5,642 bases of DNA from Synergistaceae bacterium (GTDB lineage: Bacteria > Synergistota > Synergistia > Synergistales > Synergistaceae), in the NCBI GenBank assembly GCA_012513245.1, contig JAAZCN010000299.1:1-5642 (forward strand), written 5' to 3'. A program made the translations under genes and the position numbers. A model generated the notes under the pieces. The model was given only the letters and a program-made list of their open reading frames with translations. It ran no database searches and was not told where the DNA came from. Numbering within the stretch: position 1 is the stretch's first letter; each line of letters starts with the position of its first letter. Shown in pieces: positions 1 through 5,053 of this stretch.

Positions 1-76
1 GTCCAACTCTTATATCTTTTATTTTTCTGTTTCGGGATACATCAACTGCGTTTTTCATAAGGTTGTCTATTATCAT
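1..76 (-). CDS. Partial coding region running off the left edge, function uncertain
   Basis: An open frame begins at an ATG at 76-74 and stays open for 25 codons to the edge of the window. A purine-rich AAAGG lies 9 bases upstream (90-86), and an in-frame TAA lies further upstream, so 76 is the first usable ATG. The visible peptide starts MIIDNLMKNAVDV and ends KIKDIRVG. Two readings fit. One is the N-terminus of a DUF4213/DUF364 (putative heavy-metal chelation) protein, whose first strand often reads like 'VKDVRIGL'. The other is a piece of a GHKL/HATPase domain, because 'RLREMIIDNLMKNAVD', read through the codons before the ATG, resembles a histidine kinase N-box. A ribosome site and a real start favour the first reading, and the N-box similarity favours the second. 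Too little is visible to decide. Confidence 0.45.
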   Translation of the reverse strand, partial: MIIDNLMKNAVDVSRNRKIKDIRVG

Positions 77-121
77 TTCTCTTAACCTTTCTGCGTGACA
101 GTTTATTTTTAAATTTTACAA

Positions 122-147
122 GAGGCAGCCTTTTTTAAGACTGCCTC
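122..147 (-). terminator. Hairpin terminator after the DUF5320 gene
   Basis: Starting nine bases past the DUF5320 stop codon, the minus strand can form an 11-bp stem (one G-U pair) closed by an AAAA tetraloop, with arms GAGGCAGTCTT and AAGGCTGCCTC. The tract that follows on the minus strand (TTGTAAAATTT) is only moderately T-rich, so termination may be incomplete and the next gene could receive read-through. On the plus strand the hairpin is followed by CCTTTTGTC, but no plus-strand gene is there to use it. Confidence 0.7.
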
Positions 148-155
148 CCTTTTGT

Positions 156-425
156 CTATTGGTCTTCGGCCTTTTTGTCGATAGCTGCGATCCTGTCTTT
201 CAAATATTTGACCTCTTCGAGAAGAAGTTCTTTCTCAGATTTATTTGGATCTACGAAAGGGGTTTCCGCACCTCTGCCAAACCATCTTCTGAAACCTCTT
301 CTGCATCCAAGGCCCAAACCGAGCCCAACTCCAATTCCTGCAGCGCCTCTTGCTATACAGCGCCCCATGCCTCTGCCTGTAAGCGGGCCGAGTCCCATGG
401 GTCCTGTACCGTCTCCTCTTGGCAT
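156..425 (-). CDS. DUF5320 family protein, glycine-rich with C-terminal coiled coil
   Basis: This is an 89-residue protein starting MPRGDGTGPMG and continuing with GPLTGRGMGRC, the signature N-terminus of DUF5320. Residues 28-40 form a glycine-alternating stretch (GxGxGxGxG) ending at Cys41. An Arg-rich segment (42-51) follows, then a charged helix (about 62-86) with heptad-like Leu/Ile spacing that is probably a coiled coil. Cys23 and Cys41 are the only cysteines. The molecular function of the family is unknown. From general knowledge its genes often sit near dinitrogenase Fe-Mo cofactor-type (NifX/NifB-like), DUF134 and Mrp/NBP35 genes, which hints at metal or Fe-S handling, but none of these is visible here. 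I chose the start at 425 because GGAGG (438-434) lies 8 bases upstream. An ATG at 461 gives a longer frame, but it sits in the operator and almost at the predicted transcription start. The gene has its own promoter and a terminator, so it is probably monocistronic and regulated. Confidence 0.85.
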   Translation of the reverse strand: MPRGDGTGPMGLGPLTGRGMGRCIARGAAGIGVGLGLGLGCRRGFRRWFGRGAETPFVDPNKSEKELLLEEVKYLKDRIAAIDKKAEDQ

Positions 426-429
426 AAAT

Positions 430-438
430 ATCACCTCC
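430..438 (-). promoter_or_regulatory. Ribosome binding site that fixes the DUF5320 start
   Basis: The minus strand reads GGAGGTGAT here, a near-perfect Shine-Dalgarno sequence. The 8-base gap between GGAGG and the ATG at 425 marks that ATG as the true start and rejects the ATG at 461. Confidence 0.85.
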
Positions 439-448
439 ATTAAGTTTA

Positions 449-460
449 TGACATATGCCA
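449..460. promoter_or_regulatory. Palindromic operator candidate O2, just after the transcription start
   Basis: TGACATATGCCA differs from the O1 palindrome at one base and lies at roughly +5 to +16 of the predicted transcript. It is the second half of a two-site arrangement with O1, fitting cooperative repression or a roadblock. Confidence 0.55.
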
Positions 461-471
461 TTTACTATCTA

Positions 472-499
472 AGTATATAGTGTTTATGACATATGTCAA
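472..499 (-). promoter_or_regulatory. Sigma-70-type promoter of the DUF5320 gene
   Basis: The minus strand has a perfect -35 box TTGACA (499-494), a 16-base spacer and the -10 box TATACT (477-472). Transcription should start near 465, giving a leader of about 40 bases before the ATG at 425. The -35 box overlaps a perfect palindrome (487-498), and the initially transcribed bases fall in a second, near-perfect palindrome (449-460). This layout suggests a strong promoter held down by a repressor. Confidence 0.75.
487..498. promoter_or_regulatory. Palindromic operator candidate O1, overlapping the -35 box
   Basis: TGACATATGTCA is a perfect 12-base palindrome that overlaps five of the six bases of the TTGACA box (494-499). 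A dimeric regulator bound here would exclude RNA polymerase. I do not recognise the motif as the operator of a specific regulator family. Confidence 0.6.
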
Positions 500-539
500 T
501 AACTATCTGTTTTTTGCCGGAGCTAACTGCCCTATGCCG

Positions 540-1244
540 TCAGATTATTTCTGAACAGGGCGATCCGGAGCTTACTATCCCGCTGCTGATAGTTTTACAG
601 CCTATCTTCTCAAGCTCTGAAGAAAGAGATTCAAGTCCTTCAAGGACAGTTCTCCACTCGGTATCAAACGCCTGATCTATAATAAAGAGTGCTTTTTTTG
701 TGTTTTCAAAGAGAGAGGCGTCTCTGGTGTCGCGGTGATTCCACAGCCAACAGCAAACTTTCTCCTCATCTGCGTAAATCACGTTTCCGGGATCGACATC
801 GATCACACTGTCACCGGCCCCCAGAGGATAGAACTTTTCACCTTCACGCCCAAATCTGAGTACCAGATCACCCTTAAGCTTTTCTTTGTCATAAGCTCCT
901 ATCGGAAGAAGGTTAAGCGCTGAAACACAGTCATAGCAATCGACAACGCTGGACACACTCCACATTTCACCCTTAAACGTCCTGCGGAGCAACGATTCCA
1001 GCGACGACCTGTACTTGCTCGGTTTTACCCCCATCTTTGAATATACCTCACGCCAGCGTGCCACATCCGGATGTAGCATCATCGTGTCCTGAGATATCCC
1101 AATGTCCTTAAGCCTTCCTAAAAGGCCTTTCTTCATGTTTTCGACATATTCATTTGAGGGCATGACTTCAACTTCAGCGAGAAGCCAGCCAATTTTTGCG
1201 TTTGGAAAAACTTCAAATATTTCGCTTTCTATTCTTAATTTCAT
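540..1244 (-). CDS. Stand-alone B3/B4 domain protein (PheRS beta editing-domain family)
   Basis: This 234-residue protein has the size and block order of free-standing B3/B4 proteins. It is related to the editing domain of the phenylalanyl-tRNA synthetase beta subunit, which hydrolyses Tyr-tRNA(Phe). Visible blocks are WREVYSKMGVKPSKYRSS (about 64-81), the central VVDCYDCVSALNLLPIGAYD (about 100-119), GDLVLRFGREGEKFYPLG (about 125-142) and VIYADEEKVCCWLWNHRD (about 155-172). The C-terminal tail (about 191-234) is variable. The protein has no signal peptide and is expected to be cytoplasmic. A trans-editing or other aminoacyl-ester hydrolase role is inferred from the family. The start at 1244 is supported by AGGAGG (1261-1256) 11 bases upstream. 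The gene is last in the apbE operon, 28 bases after the Gx-transporter-like gene, and I see no clear terminator after it. Confidence 0.85.
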   Translation of the reverse strand: MKLRIESEIFEVFPNAKIGWLLAEVEVMPSNEYVENMKKGLLGRLKDIGISQDTMMLHPDVARWREVYSKMGVKPSKYRSSLESLLRRTFKGEMWSVSSVVDCYDCVSALNLLPIGAYDKEKLKGDLVLRFGREGEKFYPLGAGDSVIDVDPGNVIYADEEKVCCWLWNHRDTRDASLFENTKKALFIIDQAFDTEWRTVLEGLESLSSELEKIGCKTISSGIVSSGSPCSEII

Positions 1245-1272
1245 AGTTAGGCGATCCTCCTTTTGGTTATCA

Positions 1273-1773
1273 TTAATTTATATCATGCAGCGATCCAACT
1301 CTTTTGCATAAAAGTCGGGCAAGCCACCCGACCGCCCATCCTGCCGCGGTACCCGCAGCCAAAAGCGGCACCATATAAAGGAGTACTCTGACGTCTTTAA
1401 CTATCAGAGCAGCAACCGATACCTGGGCGACGTTAAAGGCCCAGGCTCCTGCGACGCTTATCCAGGGCAGACTGAAGTCATCCCTGTATTTATAGTAAAT
1501 AAAAGACATCACAGAGGCAGACATCAGGCCTCCTGCCAGACTGCAAAGGAATGCGAACCAATTTCCAGTCATCATCCAGGCAAGGAATACCCTGATAAGG
1601 GTAACGGCAAACGCCTCTTTTACGCCTAAAAGGACCAGTGCCAAAAGAGAGAATACATTGGCAGCCCCAAGTTTTATTCCCGGAAGCGGCATAGGAAGGC
1701 TTCCTTCAAACATGTTGAAGACCAGAGCTAAGGCTGCAAGTGATGCTGTAATAATGAGGTTTTTGAGCTTCAT
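1273..1773 (-). CDS. Gx transporter family / heptaprenyl diphosphate synthase component I-like membrane protein
   Basis: This 166-residue protein is very hydrophobic, with about five or six membrane segments (roughly 5-21, 37-55, 56-68, 73-95, 105-125 and 129-153). The family signature is the loop FEGSLPMPLPGIKLGAANVF (22-41), followed by SLAGGLMSASVMSF (about 78-91). The old name, component I of heptaprenyl diphosphate synthase, came from gene linkage. The fold looks like the substrate-binding (S) subunit of a small-molecule importer, and the substrate is unknown. Its start ATG shares one base with the TGA of the NusG_II gene (TGATG), so translation is probably coupled. A GGGGTG lies about 8 bases upstream. 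As I recall, members of this family accompany NusG_II and ApbE proteins at flavin-based extracellular electron-transfer loci in Listeria and lactobacilli, which suggests a role in membrane redox chemistry here. Confidence 0.85.
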   Translation of the reverse strand: MKLKNLIITASLAALALVFNMFEGSLPMPLPGIKLGAANVFSLLALVLLGVKEAFAVTLIRVFLAWMMTGNWFAFLCSLAGGLMSASVMSFIYYKYRDDFSLPWISVAGAWAFNVAQVSVAALIVKDVRVLLYMVPLLAAGTAAGWAVGWLARLLCKRVGSLHDIN

Positions 1774-2159
1774 CAGTAGGTCACCCCATCAACTTCGGAT
1801 TCTCCTGTAAGTCTGATCACCAGCTTGTGGGGCAGGCATACAGCAGAATCTCCCGGTCTTTTGAGCCAACCCCGCTTTACACAGTCCTTGTCCGGACAGT
1901 CTGCGTCAATAACGGCTATTCTGCCATCCTCCACTCTCAGCCTATTGTAACCGCCCTTATACTCGATAATAAAATCCCTGGCCTGGTCGCCTTTTTTCAG
2001 CAAAATTCTCTGCAAAAGCTTCCCATCCTGTACTATTTCTGCACTCATGACATCAGATCTTGCAGTCAGAACTTTAATGCCCCATATAACACCTGCTGAT
2101 ACAAGTATTACTATGAGGATCACTAGCATGGCCCTGTCTCCGCGCTTCATTCCCATCAT
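1773..2159 (-). CDS. Membrane-anchored NusG domain II protein
   Basis: This is a 128-residue protein with a basic N-terminus, one membrane segment (about 10-31) and an external domain of the NusG_II family. The signature is DADCPDKDCVKRGW (85-98) followed by VCLPHKLVIRL (107-117). Three cysteines (88, 93, 108) are spaced as in the family and could form a disulfide or bind a ligand. Despite its name the family is not the NusG transcription factor; it shares only a beta-barrel fold. The start at 2159 overlaps the apbE stop as ATGA, and its stop overlaps the next gene's start, so all three are translationally coupled. In-frame ATGs at 2156 and 2150 are alternatives that would trim the N-terminus by one or three residues. 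The exact function is unknown; context points to extracytoplasmic flavin or redox work. Confidence 0.87.
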   Translation of the reverse strand: MMGMKRGDRAMLVILIVILVSAGVIWGIKVLTARSDVMSAEIVQDGKLLQRILLKKGDQARDFIIEYKGGYNRLRVEDGRIAVIDADCPDKDCVKRGWLKRPGDSAVCLPHKLVIRLTGESEVDGVTY

Positions 2160-3253
2160 TGCACCGCCGGCTCTTTTTTCATGTCATGATCTTTTAATAT
2201 AAAGGCATCACTGATACCCTGAGTCACATATACTATAGTTCCTTCAGGTTTTTTTGACACCAGAACAGCCTCAATATTTTTCAATTCCTGCAAAAGAGAG
2301 ATGCTTCTCTCAAAACCCATAACAAATAATGATGTACTCAGTGCATCTGCATCCGTTGAATCTGTGCCGATTATCGTCACAGACGCCAGGTCCGACTGAG
2401 CAGGATACCCGGTCAACGGGTCGAAAATGTGGTGGTACCTTACTCCGCCGGATTCAAAATATCTCTCATAAGGCCCTGATGTCACCACAGAAACGTCCGT
2501 AACTTCTGTTATACCGAAATATTCTCCTCTGGCTCTGAATGGATGCTGAAGCCCAAGTTTCCACTTTTCCGACTTTGGTGAGCTCCCTAAAACTGCTATG
2601 TTTCCTCCGAGATCGATAAGAGCTGACGAGACACCCTCGTTTATAAGGAGAGCCCTTACTTTATCTGTCACATATCCTTTTGCTATTCCTCCAAGATCTA
2701 TCCTCTGTTCTTTTGCCGTCTGTACAAAAGTCCCGCCCTCTTCATGCACAACAGAGACCTTTTTGAAATCTGTCAGCTGAACAGCCTGCTTAAGTTGTTT
2801 AGGATCAGGGATAGCTGTGCTCTCGGTTCCTATGCCCCAGAGCTTGACGATCTTACCGATAGTTGGGTCAAATGTTCCTTCTGTACGTTCCGACCATTCA
2901 AGCGCCCTTTCCAGAAGGAAGCCTGTTTCTTCTGAAACTTTTACCCGATATTTTCCTGATGCTCTGTTCAAACGCGAGACATCAGATGAAGGAATGTTTA
3001 CTGAGAGGAGATCCTCGAGCCGACCTATCTCCTTCATCGACAGGTCGACAGCTTTGTTTAGCTTTTCGCTGTCATCCCCATAGAGGGTGATCCTCACTAT
3101 CGTGCCCAGGCGGTATGATTCCCTCCGGACTTTTTGGGAAGAGCGTGAGCCGGTATCTGTATTCGTCGCATAGAGGAATATAAGGAGTATAACTGCCACT
3201 GCGGCAGCTGTAAGATAAACTATGGATCTTGATGGATCGATTTTTTTGCTCAT
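2156..3253 (-). CDS. apbE: FAD:protein FMN transferase (ApbE), membrane-anchored
   Basis: This is a 365-residue ApbE/Ftp enzyme, which uses Mg2+ and FAD to attach FMN covalently to a Thr or Ser of target redox proteins outside the cytoplasm. Residues 11-28 form one membrane segment with no lipobox cysteine, so this is a membrane-anchored form rather than the common lipoprotein form. Family motifs in order are RLGT (48-51), TFDPTIG (127-133), LWGIG (138-142), DLGGIAKGYVTD (186-197), LIDLGGN (212-218), VTSGPYERYF (257-266), HHIFDPLTGYPA (274-285) and DADALST (301-307), the last giving metal and flavin contacts. All key positions look intact, so the enzyme should be active. The ATG at 3253 is the only sensible start; GGAGG lies rather far upstream (3274-3270, 16 bases). 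This is the first gene of a four-gene operon. No FMN-bind acceptor is encoded in the window. Confidence 0.95.
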   Translation of the reverse strand: MSKKIDPSRSIVYLTAAAVAVILLIFLYATNTDTGSRSSQKVRRESYRLGTIVRITLYGDDSEKLNKAVDLSMKEIGRLEDLLSVNIPSSDVSRLNRASGKYRVKVSEETGFLLERALEWSERTEGTFDPTIGKIVKLWGIGTESTAIPDPKQLKQAVQLTDFKKVSVVHEEGGTFVQTAKEQRIDLGGIAKGYVTDKVRALLINEGVSSALIDLGGNIAVLGSSPKSEKWKLGLQHPFRARGEYFGITEVTDVSVVTSGPYERYFESGGVRYHHIFDPLTGYPAQSDLASVTIIGTDSTDADALSTSLFVMGFERSISLLQELKNIEAVLVSKKPEGTIVYVTQGISDAFILKDHDMKKEPAVQ

Positions 3254-3312
3254 CGCTTTCTGTCTGACGCCTCCGAACTTTTCCGGCTGGTTAATGATAC
3301 GTATATCCGTTT

Positions 3313-3321
3313 ATTATAGCA
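3313..3321 (-). promoter_or_regulatory. Extended -10 promoter of the apbE operon
   Basis: The minus strand reads TGCTATAAT, a consensus extended -10 element (TGn plus TATAAT at 3318-3313). The -35 position 17 bases upstream (ACATCT) is poor, as is often tolerated with an extended -10. Transcription should start near 3306, about 50 bases before the apbE ATG at 3253. The element overlaps the distal arm of the inverted repeat at 3316-3366. Confidence 0.6.
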
Positions 3322-3366
3322 AGATGAGGCCGGAGAGATGTTTCCGCCCCAGCCTCATCTTGCTAT
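3316..3366. repeat. Long inverted repeat (large hairpin) between the M23 peptidase gene and apbE
   Basis: Perfect 15-base arms at 3316-3330 (ATAGCAAGATGAGGC) and 3352-3366 enclose a further stem (3331-3336 with 3341-3346, one G-U pair) with a GATG loop and a 5-base bulge on one side. The hairpin begins 34 bases past the peptidase stop. Neither strand has a T-run after it, so it is not a classical intrinsic terminator. It may protect the peptidase mRNA 3' end, terminate weakly, or bind a regulator, since the distal arm includes part of the apbE -10 element. Confidence 0.8.
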
Positions 3367-3400
3367 GCTACGAAGATCTTACAGTACATAGAATACGGAG

Positions 3401-4111
3401 CTATCTTCTGAAAAGATTCATTGGCAGAGCCCCATTTTCGGGGAGGTATTTCATTGGATCAAGTGCCGTGCCTTTCGCGTTGCGGACCTCGAAATGGAGA
3501 TGGTTCGTCGTTGCCCTCCCTGTTCTGCCGACAGTTGCTATAATATCTCCCTGTTTTACACTCTGTCCCACCTTTACTTTCATTGTGGAGCAGTGTGAGT
3601 AAAGCGTCCAGAGCTGGCCGGAGTGGTTAATGATCATGACCCTTCCATAACCTCGAAAACCTTTTCCCCCATTTGATACTACTTCGACGACCCCATCAAG
3701 TACAGCATATATCGGGGTTTCTTTGGGAGCTACTATGTCTATGCCGAGGTGTTTCCTCTTGCCCTTTGACCTTGTCCTGCTGAATAGGCATGAAAGTTCT
3801 CCTGACTTCATGGGCCACTTCATGTCGCTTATGAGTAGAGGTGCGCCTCCGCTGACCATCTCTTCCTCATCCCATTCTATCTCACCCGGTGAAGCAAGTT
3901 TTCTGTATGCTGTCTCGAGAGGATCTTCCTGAAGTGCCTGATAGTCTACCTGTTTTGCGTACAAGTTACGGGGAGTAAAAAGCGTGAAAAGAAGTATAAA
4001 ACACAGGACATGGGTTCCTTTGGTCCGAAGATCAAAAAAATTTTTAAAAGCACCCTGTTTTTGTATTATGTCATCCGGACAACAGTGGTACGCCTCAGTA
4101 ATGCGATCCAT
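3401..4111 (-). CDS. M23 family (LytM-type) peptidoglycan metallopeptidase
   Basis: From the preferred start this is a 236-residue protein. Numbering here is from that start. The hydrophobic segment at about 34-48 ends in NLYA (about 49-52), a possible signal peptidase site; otherwise it acts as a membrane anchor. The unusually long N-terminal part before it (about 33 residues, including HCCPDD) is not typical of a signal peptide. The catalytic domain occupies about 100-225, with HLGID (His121, Asp125), LYSH (His173) and NHLHFEV (His204, His206). The full set of zinc-binding and catalytic residues is therefore present and the enzyme should be active on peptidoglycan cross-bridges. I chose the ATG at 4111 because GGAGG lies 6 bases upstream; an upstream ATG at 4129 has no ribosome site. 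The gene follows the alpha/beta hydrolase after a 50-base gap. Confidence 0.92.
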   Translation of the reverse strand: MDRITEAYHCCPDDIIQKQGAFKNFFDLRTKGTHVLCFILLFTLFTPRNLYAKQVDYQALQEDPLETAYRKLASPGEIEWDEEEMVSGGAPLLISDMKWPMKSGELSCLFSRTRSKGKRKHLGIDIVAPKETPIYAVLDGVVEVVSNGGKGFRGYGRVMIINHSGQLWTLYSHCSTMKVKVGQSVKQGDIIATVGRTGRATTNHLHFEVRNAKGTALDPMKYLPENGALPMNLFRR

Positions 4112-4116
4112 CAAAG

Positions 4117-4124
4117 ACCTCCCC
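4117..4124 (-). promoter_or_regulatory. Ribosome binding site that fixes the M23 peptidase start
   Basis: The minus strand reads GGGGAGGT here, with GGAGG 6 bases before the ATG at 4111. It lies inside the longer frame that opens at 4129, and so supports the shorter protein. Confidence 0.8.
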
Positions 4125-4161
4125 TGCATTACAGGAACGGTCTGATTATTCTATCACAGAG

Positions 4162-4974
4162 CTAAGACCAGGTCTTGACTATATGGTCGACCAGCTCTTT
4201 CATTATCTCCGGATCGGCCTTACCGTATCTGCTGCGAAAAGAATGGTCCGCTCCCTCTATTACAAAGAAATGCTTGTCCTCCTCCGGCAGGTTGACCTCC
4301 CTGAGCACTCCAAGACAGCTTTTCTCAGAAAATATCTCATCGCAGCTGCCCCTGAATGATATCAGTCCTTTGACTTTAACATGGGAGAGCATGTCCGACG
4401 CTATCTCTCTTCGCAGAGTTGAAAGGACAGGAAGGGACATCATTCGTTCCTCTACATCTTTAAAGGCTACCAGCCCGGTTCCGCTGACTATGACTCTTTC
4501 AGGGATTCGGGATCCGTCCCCTTTGCGGCAGTCTATATTCTTAGCCGCGGCTGAAAGGGCAATGATCCCGCCGAGTGAAAAACCCCACACCCAGAGCGGC
4601 TTTCCCTGCGTCGCTGTGCTTATATCAGATATGGCGGTAAAGACATCCTGCTGCTCCTGTGCAAAAGTCTTTCCTGAAAAGGCTTTTTTGATCCATTGGG
4701 GTACATCATTTGAAAAATCCTGGCGATTTCTGATCTTTCGGCTCGTCTCTACCAGCCATGGAGTGTATCCTCTATCTGAAAGCAGTTTGGAAAGGAACCG
4801 GAATTTGTTGTGTTCTCCCATATTTGCACTGCTGTGTACTCCGTGGAGCAGAACTATCTGGATTCCGTTCGGTTCTTTCGGAAGGCAAGAAGCTACCCGA
4901 ACCTCCCTATCTCCGAAGGCCCCCGAAAATACGTATTCTTGAATATTTGAACAACATTCCGGGATTTTTTTCAT
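4162..4974 (-). CDS. Alpha/beta hydrolase, substrate unknown
   Basis: This 270-residue serine hydrolase has an intact catalytic set. The oxyanion-loop motif is LLHGVHSS (42-49), the nucleophile elbow is GFSLGG (131-136, Ser133), the acid is in RGSCDEIF (208-215, Asp212) and the base is in EGADHSF (240-246, His244). A helical cap probably spans about 170-200 (FKDVEERMMSLPVLSTLRRE). There is no signal peptide, so it should be cytoplasmic. It looks like an esterase or acyl-hydrolase of the general BAAT/S33-like group, but the sequence does not show the substrate. The ATG at 4974 has AGGAAG shortly upstream. The preceding terminator ends only 23 bases before this ATG, leaving little room for a promoter, so expression may depend on read-through from the ptb unit. 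Confidence 0.85.
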   Translation of the reverse strand: MKKIPECCSNIQEYVFSGAFGDREVRVASCLPKEPNGIQIVLLHGVHSSANMGEHNKFRFLSKLLSDRGYTPWLVETSRKIRNRQDFSNDVPQWIKKAFSGKTFAQEQQDVFTAISDISTATQGKPLWVWGFSLGGIIALSAAAKNIDCRKGDGSRIPERVIVSGTGLVAFKDVEERMMSLPVLSTLRREIASDMLSHVKVKGLISFRGSCDEIFSEKSCLGVLREVNLPEEDKHFFVIEGADHSFRSRYGKADPEIMKELVDHIVKTWS

Positions 4975-4997
4975 TTTTTCTTCCTGATCTTAAATTT

Positions 4998-5022
4998 AAA
5001 GAGGGCGGAATCCGCCCTCTTT
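4998..5022 (-). terminator. Intrinsic terminator after the phosphate butyryltransferase gene
   Basis: AAAGAGGGCGGA and its inverse TCCGCCCTCTTT flank a single base, forming a GC-rich stem (GAGGGCG core) that starts 31 bases after the ptb stop. The minus strand continues TTTAAATTT. On the plus strand it is followed by an even better T-rich run (TTTGTTATTTTT), so it could work in both directions. Confidence 0.8.
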
Positions 5023-5053
5023 GTTATTTTTAATCTTATCGGCTCCGCGTTAC

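Larger units (their letters stand above)
444..508. repeat. Two direct copies of a 27-base element flanking the -10 box
   Basis: Copies lie at 444-470 and 482-508, identical at 24 of 27 positions and separated by 11 bases. Each begins GTTTATGACATATG and ends ACTATCT on the plus strand. The 11-base spacer carries most of the -10 box of the DUF5320 promoter (472-477), the distal copy contains the -35 box, and the proximal copy covers the predicted transcription start. The two copies are 38 bases apart centre to centre. Confidence 0.85.

Noticed and set aside
426..461. Upstream ATG that would lengthen the DUF5320 protein by 12 residues
   Set aside because: It lacks a ribosome site and falls in the operator a few bases from the predicted transcription start. 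The ATG at 425 has a strong Shine-Dalgarno sequence and begins the family signature.
517..584. Two similar stretches starting CCGGAGCT at 517 and 565
   Set aside because: Similarity fades after about 12 bases, one copy is coding, and no function is suggested.
1314..1332. Short inverted repeat GTCGGG...CCCGAC
   Set aside because: It is inside the 3' coding part of the Gx-transporter-like gene, only 6 bp long and without a T-run, so probably incidental.
3222..3602. A 126-codon plus-strand open frame spanning the apbE-peptidase gap
   Set aside because: It overlaps two real genes on the other strand, runs through the inverted repeat, and shows no domain or convincing ribosome site.
4030..4055. 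A- and T-runs in the M23 gene as a possible frameshift site
   Set aside because: The frame continues intact through the runs into the hydrophobic segment and catalytic domain, so no slippage is needed to explain the gene.
4164..4176. Small palindrome AAGACC-A-GGTCTT at the hydrolase stop codon
   Set aside because: It has only 6-base arms with a one-base centre and mostly overlaps coding sequence. There is no second copy and no clear promoter link.
4175..4942. A 255-codon plus-strand open frame
   Set aside because: It lies wholly antisense to the alpha/beta hydrolase, which has intact catalytic motifs. The plus-strand peptide is Ser/Pro/Arg-rich with no recognisable domain.
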